Made by a program: the position numbers and the translations under genes
Notes under the pieces: generated by a model
Told to the model about the DNA's origin: nothing
Seen by the model: only the letters and a program-made list of their open reading frames with translations
Database searches by the model: none
Shown: positions 19,398 through 26,845 of the stretch, piece by piece
Layout: every line of letters begins with the position of its first letter
Numbering within the stretch: the stretch's first letter is position 1
From: Sorangium cellulosum
Lineage (GTDB): Bacteria; Myxococcota_A; Polyangia; Polyangiales; Polyangiaceae
DNA: 51,653 nt
Assembly: GCA_020720045.1 (NCBI GenBank)
Contig: DYPH01000028.1
Coordinates: 1 to 51,653 of the forward strand
Reading direction: 5' to 3'

Positions 19398-19976
19398 ATG
19401 CGATTTCCCGGGGATCGGAAAGCACGCGGGCGCGCGGAGATTGTTGCAGCGGCGGGGCGCCTCTTTCGCGCTGACGGCTTCGCGGCGACCGGCGTCGACG
19501 GCCTCATGAAGGGGGCTGGGCGCACGGCAGGCACCTTCTATAGCTACTTTTCTTCGAAAAATTCGCTCTTTGGCGCAGTTGTCGCAGCCTCGATCGAAGA
19601 GACGCACTCCTCCCTTCTCGCCGGCCTCGAAGGGCTCTCTGGGGACGCGTGGGTTGCCGAAGTGGCGCGCCGCTACTTGAGCCGCGCCCATCGGGACGAT
19701 CCCGCCCAGGGGTGCGCGATGCCCGGTCTTGCTGCGGAAGTTGGGCGGGCCCCCGAAGAGACGCGCGCCATCTTCGAAGAGCATGTGAAGGCTTTCGTCG
19801 CCCGGCTTGCAGAAAACCTAGGTGAAACCGGCCCTTCCGCGCCGCTCAGCGCGGAAGACCGAGCCCTCGCCCTTGTCTCGTTGTTCGTCGGCGGGATCGT
19901 CCTTGCGCGCGCGGTGAAGAGCAAGGGGCTCTCCGACCGCATTCTCCTTGCGGCCCGGCGCTTCGCGACCCGATAA
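19398..19976 (+). CDS. TetR/AcrR-family transcriptional regulator
   Basis: A 192-residue protein. The N-terminal helix-turn-helix (residues about 10-55) reads RAEIVAAAGRLFRADGFAATGVDGL and then TAGTFYSYFSSKNSLF, the standard TetR recognition region. The C-terminal ligand domain contains AQGCAMPGLAAEVGR, a pattern seen in regulators of the DhaS/YxaF-type group. It most likely represses the divergent alpha/beta hydrolase and itself through the palindrome at 19353-19370. The ligand is unknown. folA begins seven bases after its stop and may be cotranscribed. Confidence 0.9.
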   Translation: MRFPGDRKARGRAEIVAAAGRLFRADGFAATGVDGLMKGAGRTAGTFYSYFSSKNSLFGAVVAASIEETHSSLLAGLEGLSGDAWVAEVARRYLSRAHRDDPAQGCAMPGLAAEVGRAPEETRAIFEEHVKAFVARLAENLGETGPSAPLSAEDRALALVSLFVGGIVLARAVKSKGLSDRILLAARRFATR

Positions 19977-19982
19977 GCGGGC

Positions 19983-20483
19983 GTGGACATTTCTCTCGTC
20001 GCGGCGATCGCGCAGAACGGCGTCATCGGTCACCGGGGGGCGATCCCCTGGCAGCTACCGGCCGATCTTAAGAAATTTCGAGCGATTACCATCGGTCACA
20101 CCGTGGTGATGGGGCGGCGAACGTGGGAGAGCCTTCTCGCGTCCCCCCTCGTCGGGCCGTTGCCGGGGCGCCAAAATCTGGTCGTCTCCTCCTCGGCTAT
20201 CTCGCATCCCGGCGTCTCCGTCGTACGATCGTTCGATGCCGCGATCGCGCTCGCCGAAGCATCGAAGGCCGCCGTGCTCTTTGCGATCGGCGGGGCGGCG
20301 ATCTATCGGGAGGCCCTTCCGCGGGTCACCGTCGCCCACATTACCGACGTCGCGGTCGAGCCGATGGGCGACGCTTGCTTCCCCGCTTGGGATCGCGCGT
20401 TGTTCGCGGTCACCGAGGAAATTTCCTGGCCTGGCACGGCGACGTCCCCCGCCGCTGTTTACCGGCGCTACGTGCGTCGTTAG
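19983..20483 (+). CDS. folA: Dihydrofolate reductase FolA
   Basis: A 166-residue enzyme that reduces dihydrofolate to tetrahydrofolate with NADPH. Family blocks are SLVAAIAQNGVIGHRGAIPW (Asn and Trp of the Met20-like loop), LPADLKKF (substrate Asp/Glu position), VVMGRRTWES, VVSSS and the FAIGGAAIYREAL cofactor loop, with typical length. The GTG start follows the TetR stop by six bases. Together with thyA it completes the thymidylate cycle. The last four bases overlap the converging dinB stop. Confidence 0.95.
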   Translation: MDISLVAAIAQNGVIGHRGAIPWQLPADLKKFRAITIGHTVVMGRRTWESLLASPLVGPLPGRQNLVVSSSAISHPGVSVVRSFDAAIALAEASKAAVLFAIGGAAIYREALPRVTVAHITDVAVEPMGDACFPAWDRALFAVTEEISWPGTATSPAAVYRRYVRR

Positions 20484-21697
20484 CGAGTCGGTCGCCGCTT
20501 TCGGCCGAGCAAGGTCGCCCGCGTGAGTGCTCCGTGCCCGTCGGGGCCGAGCTTGTCGCCGATCGCCTGGAGCGTCTTTTGGAGGCGGTCGCGGCGGAGC
20601 TTCTCGGCATCCTGGAAGAGCGTAGGACGAGCGTTCGACGGGGCGAGGTCGCTCACGTGGACGCCGACCAGACGGAACGCGCGCCCGTCGAGGGGGAGGC
20701 GGTCGAGGGCCTGCTCGGCGGCGCGGAAGAGGGTCGTCGTATCGCTCGCCGGCTCGCCGAGGGGCGTCTGCCGGGAAATGATCTCGAAGCGATCGGTCTT
20801 GAGCTTGATTGCGAGCGTCCGGCCGGCGAGCCCATTCCGGACGAGGCGTGCCGCAACCGTCTCCGAATGCTCCAAGAGCGCCCGGCCGACGTCTTCGCGG
20901 CCGCGGAGATCCTCTTCGTAGGTCGTCTCCGACCCGATCGACTTGGCCTCCCGCTCCGGGACGACCGGCCGCCCATCGATGCCGCTCGCCAGAAGCTTGT
21001 AGTGCACACCTACTTCTCCGATGGTCTTTCGGAGCCACTCGTCGGGGGCCTCCTGAAAATCGCCAAACGTCCGTAATCCTAGCGCTTCTAGGCGCGGCAG
21101 CGACTTCCCGCCAACCCCCCAGAGGCGCGTGGTCGGGAGTGGCGCCAGGCGCTCTTTGACGTTCTCTCGAAAGTCGACGAGCGCGTTCGGCTTTTCCAAA
21201 TCGGAGGCGATCTTGGCGACGAATTTCGTGGGGGCGACGCCCGCCGAGGCGACAAGACCGAGTTCGTCGCGGATGGCGTCACGAATCTGGTGGGCAATCG
21301 CGACCCCGTCGCCGAAGAGGGCACGACTCGCAGTGACATCCAGGAACGCTTCGTCGAGGGAGAGGCCTTGAACGAGCGGCGTGAATCGATGGAAGATCTC
21401 GAAAACCTTTGAAGAAACTTCCGCGTAGCGCCGCATGCGGACCGGCAGGAGGATCGCCTGCGGGCACCGTCGGATCGCTTCTGCCATCGGCATCGCCGAG
21501 CGAACGCCGAAGCGCCGCGCCTCGTAGCTCGCCGCGCAGACGACGCCGCGCCCGCTCACCCGCTCGCCGCCGCCCGCTGCCGGTTCGACGACCTTGTACC
21601 CGCCGACAATCACTGGTTTTCCGGCCAGAAAGGGCTGATCGGCGATCTCGACGCTCGCGTAAAACGCGTCCATGTCGATGTGAAGGATCTCGCGCAT
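20480..21697 (-). CDS. dinB: DNA polymerase IV (Y-family)
   Basis: A 405-residue translesion polymerase. The catalytic acidic residues are in LHIDMDAFYASVE and SLDEAFLDVT, followed by a helix-hairpin-helix thumb (WGVGGKSLPRLEALGLRTFGD) and a little-finger domain containing AIKLKTDRFEII. The C-terminal tail is basic and lacks an obvious beta-clamp motif. It inserts opposite damaged bases. I see no confident LexA box in the 115-bp gap to the divergent MBL gene. Confidence 0.95.
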   Translation of the reverse strand: MREILHIDMDAFYASVEIADQPFLAGKPVIVGGYKVVEPAAGGGERVSGRGVVCAASYEARRFGVRSAMPMAEAIRRCPQAILLPVRMRRYAEVSSKVFEIFHRFTPLVQGLSLDEAFLDVTASRALFGDGVAIAHQIRDAIRDELGLVASAGVAPTKFVAKIASDLEKPNALVDFRENVKERLAPLPTTRLWGVGGKSLPRLEALGLRTFGDFQEAPDEWLRKTIGEVGVHYKLLASGIDGRPVVPEREAKSIGSETTYEEDLRGREDVGRALLEHSETVAARLVRNGLAGRTLAIKLKTDRFEIISRQTPLGEPASDTTTLFRAAEQALDRLPLDGRAFRLVGVHVSDLAPSNARPTLFQDAEKLRRDRLQKTLQAIGDKLGPDGHGALTRATLLGRKRRPTR

Positions 21698-21812
21698 CGC
21701 TCTCCGGCCGCCGGAACCGGCCCCGTCCCAAGGAGACTCCTAGCGGAAGTTCTCCGAGAAATGCGGCAAGATGAGTGGTCGCGCGGCTCTCCGGCGGCTA
21801 TTACCGGCCGCC

Positions 21813-22718
21813 ATGCGACTCCGATCGATCGAAGGGAACCGGCAGCGGCTGGACGGTGGGGCGATGTTCGGCAATGCACCGAAGCCGCTCTGGGAACGGT
21901 GGATCCCCGCCGACGAGAAGAACCGAATTCCCCTCGCGTGTCGCGCACTCCTCATTCAGGATTCTTTTCCGGATGGTCGTCCAAGAAACGTCCTTTTGGA
22001 GGCGGGCATCGGCGTCTTCTTTGACCCGAAGTCCCGCGAGCGTTTCGGCGTCGAGGAGGAGGCCCATGTCCTGCTGGCGTCCCTCGCGGCGGCCGGAGTC
22101 GCTCCGGAAGCGATCGATGTCGTTGTCCTCTCCCACTTGCACTTTGACCACGCTGGCGGCCTGCTGACCGCCTTCGAAGCAGGAAGAGCGCCGTCGCTGG
22201 TGTTCCCAAACGCGCGCTACGTGGTCGGCGAGGAGGCGTGGACGCGTGCGAAACATCCGCATTTTCGGGACAAAGCGAGCTTCATTCCCGAGCTCCCCGG
22301 GTTGATGGAGGCGAGCGTCGGCGGCCTGGAGGTGATTGTGCCCGGCGGCATAAGCGCCACGCTCGGTGCAAACTACACGTTTACGATTTCTCAGGGGCAC
22401 ACCCCCGGTCTGCTCCTCACGCGAGTCGCAGTTCCCCGTGGAAGTGGGCCCGCAGAAGGGGACCGTCCGGCGACCGCCATCACCTTCCTGGGGGACCTCG
22501 TGCCCGGCGCCCCGTGGGTCCATCTTCCGATTACGATGGGGTATGATCGTTTTCCTGAACTGCTGATTGAAGAGAAGCAGAAGCTCCTCGATGGCGTCAT
22601 TGAGAGGGACGAATGGCTCTTCTTCACCCACGACCCGCGCTTCGCCGCCGCGCGAGCTACCCGCGACGAAAAGGGGAAATACAGCGCCGTCGCCCCCGTC
22701 GAAGCGCTCGATTGGTGA
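21813..22718 (+). CDS. MBL-fold metallo-hydrolase
   Basis: A 301-residue metallo-beta-lactamase-fold protein with the metal motif [10 protein letters not shown] (His108, His110, Asp112, His113), further ligands in GHTPG and FLGDLVPG, and a final FFTHDPR. Family members cleave lactones, thioesters or phosphodiesters; the layout resembles the lactonase and flavodiiron-like subgroups, but a substrate cannot be assigned. There is no signal peptide. ATG 21813 is chosen over 21771. The stop is followed 17 bases later by a 45-bp tandem repeat. Confidence 0.88.
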   Translation: MRLRSIEGNRQRLDGGAMFGNAPKPLWERWIPADEKNRIPLACRALLIQDSFPDGRPRNVLLEAGIGVFFDPKSRERFGVEEEAHVLLASLAAAGVAPEAIDVVVLSHLHFDHAGGLLTAFEAGRAPSLVFPNARYVVGEEAWTRAKHPHFRDKASFIPELPGLMEASVGGLEVIVPGGISATLGANYTFTISQGHTPGLLLTRVAVPRGSGPAEGDRPATAITFLGDLVPGAPWVHLPITMGYDRFPELLIEEKQKLLDGVIERDEWLFFTHDPRFAAARATRDEKGKYSAVAPVEALDW

Positions 22719-22735
22719 CCGGCACTTTCATGCAA

Positions 22736-22835
22736 ACGCGTTTGGTGAGAACTCCGCGCCGTCTCCCGCTTCGCGAACGGACGCGTTTGGTGAGAACTCC
22801 GCGCCGTCTCCCGCTTCGCGGACGGACGCGTTCGG
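22736..22835. repeat. 45-bp tandem repeat, two full copies plus a partial third (REP-like)
   Basis: Units begin ACGCGTT at 22736, 22781 and 22826, and the two full copies differ by one base. Read on the minus strand, each contains GTCCGTTCGCGA (GTCCGTCCGCGA in the second copy) followed by GGAGACGGCGCGG, the arms of an imperfect hairpin. The same core occurs in the 57-bp array at 36241. The unit length (15 codons) keeps a forward frame open (DAFGENSAPSPASRT), but no gene starts there, so it is taken as intergenic. Confidence 0.85.
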
Positions 22836-22868
22836 GGAACCGGCGTCTCGCCGGGCGGCGACAATCGC

Positions 22869-23211
22869 GTGGCCGGTGACGGTAAGCACTTGAAAGCGCT
22901 CCCCTCTTCGACGCTTGTGTCTGCGCTCGCCGCCGCCGTGGTTCACGGGGCGCTCGTCGCAGCGCTTTTGCGTTTGCCGCCCCACCGCGCAATTGCCCCG
23001 CCGGCTTTCGAACCTGCCGAAATCCTCGTCGACGTGGAGCCACCTGCCGCCAAGGAAGCCTTGGCGAACGAGCGGGAGGGCTCTGGCTCGGCGTCGATGA
23101 CCGGTATCGCGCTCAGGAATCGGCATCGGAGGGACGTTCAGTCCCGAGAACATCGGTCGCCGTCCGAATCGCATGGTGCATACACGGATTGTTTCCAGCG
23201 TCGCGGATTGA
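22869..23211 (+). pseudogene. TonB-like N-terminal fragment, probably decayed
   Basis: From GTG 22869 about 75 residues look real: a short basic start, one membrane helix (LVSALAAAVVHGALVAALL) and the sequence FEPAEILVDVEPPAAKE, as at the N-terminus of TonB-family energy transducers. The same frame then becomes low-quality sequence, while another forward frame gives plausible protein (GIGGTFSPENIGRR...) up to a stop near 23211. This suggests at least one frameshift. The nominal open frame continues into the following TetR gene, which argues against an intact protein. TonB identity rests only on the N-terminal architecture. Confidence 0.45.
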
Positions 23212-23280
23212 CAGCGACCGCGGAGAATCAAGGACATTCGCCTTCCTGTGTGCTTACGTCCGTGCGGGATCCAGATTGTC

Positions 23281-23991
23281 ATGGCGCGAGCAAAGACCGG
23301 CCTCGGAGCGCATTCTTCGGAAGACACCCGCCTTGCACTCATTCGGGCGGCAGAGCGCTTGTTTGCGGAGCGAGGCATTGACGCCATCTCTCTGCGCGAG
23401 GTGAGCGCAGAGGCAGGGCAGGGGAATAACTCTGCGGTTTCCTATCATTTTCAGTCACGCGAAGGGCTCATCGACGCCATTCTTGAGCGTCACTCCATTC
23501 CGATTCACAACCGGTGGGACGCCCAGCTAGACCTCCTTGAGCGCCAAAACGCGGTCACCCTTCGTCTGCTCGTGGAGATGTTGACGCTCCCGATCGTCGC
23601 AAAGCTCGACGACCCCGATGGCGGCTGGGCGTACCTTTCGATCGCTGCCCAGCTCTCCGTGAATCCGCGGATGCCGCTCGTCCACCGCCCCGTCGGGATG
23701 CGTCCTCCGGTCCTCCGCCTGATCGGCAGCATGATGCCCTTCACGAAGGCCCCCTTCGAGCTTCTCGCCTACCGCTTCGAGCGGGTCTCTTCGACGATCT
23801 ACACCAGTGCCGTGATTTTTCACCGAATTGCGGTCGAGTCGGGCTCTGCATTTCCACGAGCAGCCTTTGAGAGCGACCTCGTAGACGCCCTCACGCTCGC
23901 GATCGAGATGCCGTCCTCATCGTCGACGCTGGCCGCGCTTGCGGGCGCGTATGGCATCGCGCCGCCGGCGCCGCCGATGCCGGTCCCCTAG
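23281..23991 (+). CDS. TetR-family transcriptional regulator
   Basis: A 236-residue protein with an N-terminal TetR helix-turn-helix: ALIRAAERLFAERGIDAISL and then NNSAVSYHFQSREGLIDAI. The GNNSAVSYHF form is common in regulators beside lipid and fatty-acid genes. The C-terminal domain ends in a Pro-rich stretch (APPAPPMPVP). The gene is followed 132 bp later on the same strand by phaZ, so control of PHB mobilisation is a reasonable inference. No palindrome is visible upstream of it. ATG 23281 is preferred over an in-frame ATG 33 bases earlier. Confidence 0.88.
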   Translation: MARAKTGLGAHSSEDTRLALIRAAERLFAERGIDAISLREVSAEAGQGNNSAVSYHFQSREGLIDAILERHSIPIHNRWDAQLDLLERQNAVTLRLLVEMLTLPIVAKLDDPDGGWAYLSIAAQLSVNPRMPLVHRPVGMRPPVLRLIGSMMPFTKAPFELLAYRFERVSSTIYTSAVIFHRIAVESGSAFPRAAFESDLVDALTLAIEMPSSSSTLAALAGAYGIAPPAPPMPVP

Positions 23992-24107
23992 GATTTCACC
24001 CCCCGCCGGAAGCAGCCGTCGTGCGTCCGGCGGACTTTTGTGCGCTGCAACACGAGGTTTCCGGAAATCGTCCGTGGTTGGCTTGTTTTCTCGGAGAATC
24101 GGTCATA

Positions 24108-24118
24108 TTGCATTGCAA
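24108..24118. promoter_or_regulatory. Candidate operator upstream of phaZ
   Basis: TTGCA-T-TGCAA is an 11-bp inverted repeat that ends five bases before the phaZ start, where it would overlap the ribosome-binding region. Regulators of PHB genes such as PhaR are known to bind TGC-rich symmetric sites. Whether this is such a site is inference. Confidence 0.35.
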
Positions 24119-24123
24119 CATTC

Positions 24124-25467
24124 ATGGGCACCCCGATCCTCTCCACCGTCGCCCAGGCCCTCCGGCCGCCGATGATCTATAGCCTTCACGAGTTCCAGCG
24201 CCGCCTGCTGGAGCCGCTCGCCGAGTACGCGGATGTCTCCGCGCGCACGCTCCGCGATCCCAAGAACCCGCTAGCAAAACTCCCGCAACTTCGGCTGCTT
24301 GGGGCGAGCAACGCGCTCTTGCATCGCCTCACGAAGCGGTACAAGAAGCTGCCCTGGGGGATCGACGAGGTGCTTGCCCACGGGAAGCCGGTGTCGGTCG
24401 CCGAAGAGACGATCCTCGATGAGCCCTTCTGCAAGTTGGTTCGTTTTGTGCGCCGCAGCGAAGACGGCGACGTCGCCCGCCGCCTCGGGAACGACCCCAA
24501 AGTTCTCGTCTGCGCGCCGCTCTCCGGTCACCACGCGACGCTCCTTCGCGACACCATCCGGACGCTCCTCCAAGACCACGACGTTTATGTGACCGACTGG
24601 AACGATGCGCGCGACGTCCCGCTTACCGAAGGGGACTTTCATCTCGACGACTACGTCCACACGATCATGCGATTCATTCGCACGCTCGGCGCCGACCAAC
24701 TCCATATGGTCTCCGTCTGCCAGCCGACGGTCCCCGTCCTTGGTGCCGTCTCGTTGCTCGCGCAAGCTGGTGAAAAGACTCCGCGTTCGCTGACGTTGAT
24801 GGGTGGTCCTATCGACGCACGGAAGAGTCCCACGTCGGTGAATCTTCTCGCGACCCAGCATTCCTACGACTGGTTCGAGAAGAACATGATTCACAAAGTT
24901 CCCCGCGGCTATGCGGGTAAGGGGCGCCGCGTCTATCCCGGCTTCTTGCAGCTTACTGCCTTCGTGATGATGAATCCGAAGAATCACTTTAAGGCCTACG
25001 TCCGCTACTGGGTCGATTCCCTCAAAGGTGAATCGGGCGAGTCGGCGAGGATTACTCACGAGCGCTTCTACGACGAGTACAACTCGGTACTCGACATGGA
25101 TGCCGCCTATTATTTGGAGACGGTCCGCGTCGTCTTTCAGGATTTCGCCCTCGCTTCAGGGACCTGGAACGTCCGTGGCGTGCGCGTGCGCCCTTTGGCG
25201 ATCACCGAAACGGCGATCTTCACCGTCGAGGGCGAGAAGGACGACATCTCCGGCGCCGGTCAGACGGAAGCGGCCCACGATCTCTGCGCGAACGTCCCTG
25301 ACGACAAGCGGAAGCACTACATCGCTGTCGGAGCCGGCCATTACGGGATTTTCTCGGGTCGCAAGTGGCGCGAGGGCGTCTATCCGCAGATCCGCGACTT
25401 TATTCGTCAACACGGCGGCGCGACGAAAGCGATCGCGGCGTCGAACGGCAGCGCCCACGCCAGCTGA
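24124..25467 (+). CDS. phaZ: Intracellular polyhydroxybutyrate depolymerase
   Basis: A 447-residue protein of the intracellular PHB depolymerase family (PHB_depo_C). The N-terminus MIYSLHEFQRRLLEPL is characteristic, and the lipase-like box has Cys instead of Ser (VSVCQPTVP, Cys199), the known nucleophile in this family. Further blocks are YVTDWNDAR, the late acid region TVEGEKDDI and the base in GAGHYGIFSGRKW. It releases 3-hydroxybutyrate from storage granules in the cytosol. The next gene is a 3-hydroxybutyrate dehydrogenase 11 bp downstream, so the pair forms a degradation operon. The start is either 24124 or MIYSLHEF at 24172. Confidence 0.93.
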   Translation: MGTPILSTVAQALRPPMIYSLHEFQRRLLEPLAEYADVSARTLRDPKNPLAKLPQLRLLGASNALLHRLTKRYKKLPWGIDEVLAHGKPVSVAEETILDEPFCKLVRFVRRSEDGDVARRLGNDPKVLVCAPLSGHHATLLRDTIRTLLQDHDVYVTDWNDARDVPLTEGDFHLDDYVHTIMRFIRTLGADQLHMVSVCQPTVPVLGAVSLLAQAGEKTPRSLTLMGGPIDARKSPTSVNLLATQHSYDWFEKNMIHKVPRGYAGKGRRVYPGFLQLTAFVMMNPKNHFKAYVRYWVDSLKGESGESARITHERFYDEYNSVLDMDAAYYLETVRVVFQDFALASGTWNVRGVRVRPLAITETAIFTVEGEKDDISGAGQTEAAHDLCANVPDDKRKHYIAVGAGHYGIFSGRKWREGVYPQIRDFIRQHGGATKAIAASNGSAHAS

Positions 25468-25478
25468 GGATTGTTCCG

Positions 25479-26267
25479 ATGTTTCAAGGCAAGACGGCAC
25501 TCGTTACGGGGTCGACCAGTGGCATCGGGCTCGCGATCGCAGAAGCGCTCGCAGCCCAAGGGGCGAACGTTATCCTCAACGGCTTTGGCGACAGCGCCGG
25601 GCCTCGCGCTACCGTTGAGGCCGCTGCGGCGGCCGCTGGCCTTGGTGGGCGCGTCGGCTTTCACGACGCCGATATGAGCGTCGCTTCTCGTATTGAGCAA
25701 CTCGTTGAGTATGCCAATGCAGAGTTTGATGGGATCGACATCCTTGTCAACAATGCTGGCATTCAGCATGTTGCCAACGTGGAAGACTTCCCCGTCGAGA
25801 AGTGGGACGCGATCCTTGCGATCAACCTTACTTCTGCCTTCCATACGACTCGACTCACGCTTCCCCGAATGAAGGAGAAGAACTTCGGGCGCATCGTGAA
25901 TGTCGCTTCGGTGCACGGCCTCGTCGCGAGCGTCGGGAAGGCGGCCTACGTCGCCGCCAAGCACGGGCTCGTCGGCTTTACGAAGGTGACCGCCCTCGAA
26001 ACGGCCCGAACGAACGTCACCTGCAACGCGATCTGCCCCGGCTGGGTGCTCACGCCGCTCGTCCAGAAGCAGATCGACGACCGGGCCGCTCGCGACGGGA
26101 TGACGGTAGAAGCAGCCAAGATTGCTCTTCTTTCGGAGAAGCAGCCCTCCGCAGAATTTGTCACGCCCGCCCAGCTCGCCGCGCTCGTGGTCTTCCTCTG
26201 CAGCGAGGCCGGCTCCCAGATTCGTGGCGTAGCCTGGAACATGGACGGCGGCTGGACCGCCCAGTAA
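25479..26267 (+). CDS. bdhA: 3-hydroxybutyrate dehydrogenase (SDR)
   Basis: A 262-residue short-chain dehydrogenase: cofactor loop VTGSTSGIG, VNNAGIQHVANVEDFPVEKW, catalytic Ser in NVASVHGLVAS, YVAAKHG (Tyr/Lys), and ICPGWVLTPLVQKQI, which is characteristic of bacterial D-beta-hydroxybutyrate dehydrogenases. It oxidises 3-hydroxybutyrate to acetoacetate with NAD, the step after PhaZ. ATG 25479 is preceded by GAGGA at 25466. A 38-bp near-perfect palindrome begins three bases after its stop. Confidence 0.92.
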   Translation: MFQGKTALVTGSTSGIGLAIAEALAAQGANVILNGFGDSAGPRATVEAAAAAAGLGGRVGFHDADMSVASRIEQLVEYANAEFDGIDILVNNAGIQHVANVEDFPVEKWDAILAINLTSAFHTTRLTLPRMKEKNFGRIVNVASVHGLVASVGKAAYVAAKHGLVGFTKVTALETARTNVTCNAICPGWVLTPLVQKQIDDRAARDGMTVEAAKIALLSEKQPSAEFVTPAQLAALVVFLCSEAGSQIRGVAWNMDGGWTAQ

Positions 26268-26269
26268 GT

Positions 26270-26307
26270 AACAAGTGTAGGATGCATTAATGTATCCTGC
26301 ACTTGTT
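26270..26307. terminator. 38-bp palindrome after bdhA built from two inverted TGTA-N3-TGCA motifs
   Basis: Outer arms AACAAGTG and CACTTGTT pair exactly. The inner arms are TGTAGGATGCA (26276-26286) and TGTATCCTGCA (26291-26301), leaving only two T/C mismatched positions that become G-U pairs in RNA. It starts three bases after the stop, so it could terminate transcription, although no T-run follows. Paired signal motifs used as terminators are known for DNA-uptake sequences in Neisseria and Haemophilus. Confidence 0.7.
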
Positions 26308-26365
26308 CTCCCGAAGTTGTCTGGTTTGGACAACGGGGCGGCGACGCGGCGCATCCCAACGGACC

Positions 26366-26845
26366 ATGGCTCGTTACCTCGCCCGCGTTGCGACACCTCT
26401 GTCCGTCGAGACCACCTTCGACAAGCTCGCCGATCTGTCGCGTTTTTCGGAGTGGGATCCTGGCGTTCTTCACGGGCGCTGCATCCGACAAACGGCAGAC
26501 GGCGTCGGGTCGATCTATGAGCTCCTGCTCGATGCACCCTTTGGGCGCCCGTGCCTTCGCTACACGGTCGATCGCTTCGAGCGCGCGCCGCAGCACTGTG
26601 TCATCGGGTTTTCCGGCGCCATCAACGGCCTGAAATCTGTCGATGAGATCCGCGTCGCCACGGAGGCCGACGGGACCGTTGTTACCTACGACGCGACGCT
26701 CATGACCCACTTTGCCTGGGGGCTCGGTGACCGTCTGTTGAATGTGTATTTTCGAAGACTTGGCGACCGCGCCGCCGTCGGCCTTCGCCGCTTTCTCGGA
26801 GGATCCGCGGTCGTTGGGGATGCCCGCGAACGGGGCCGCTCATGA
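26366..26845 (+). CDS. SRPBCC (START/Bet v1-like) superfamily protein
   Basis: A 159-residue protein with the polyketide-cyclase/START-like pattern: ARVATPLSVETTFDKLADLSRFSEWDPGV at the start, a central strand region, and a C-terminal long helix (GLGDRLLNVYFRRLGDRAAVGL). Members bind hydrophobic ligands or act as cyclases; no ligand is evident. Its ATG lies 58 bp after the palindrome, and the end overlaps the next SDR gene by four bases (ATGA), so the two are coupled and probably act on the same compound. Confidence 0.75.
   Translation: MARYLARVATPLSVETTFDKLADLSRFSEWDPGVLHGRCIRQTADGVGSIYELLLDAPFGRPCLRYTVDRFERAPQHCVIGFSGAINGLKSVDEIRVATEADGTVVTYDATLMTHFAWGLGDRLLNVYFRRLGDRAAVGLRRFLGGSAVVGDARERGRS

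Noticed and set aside
21698-21812. LexA/SOS box upstream of dinB
   Set aside because: No convincing match to known LexA operators was visible.
22736-22835. CRISPR array at the tandem repeat
   Set aside because: Repeats are directly adjacent with no unique spacers, and no cas gene is present.
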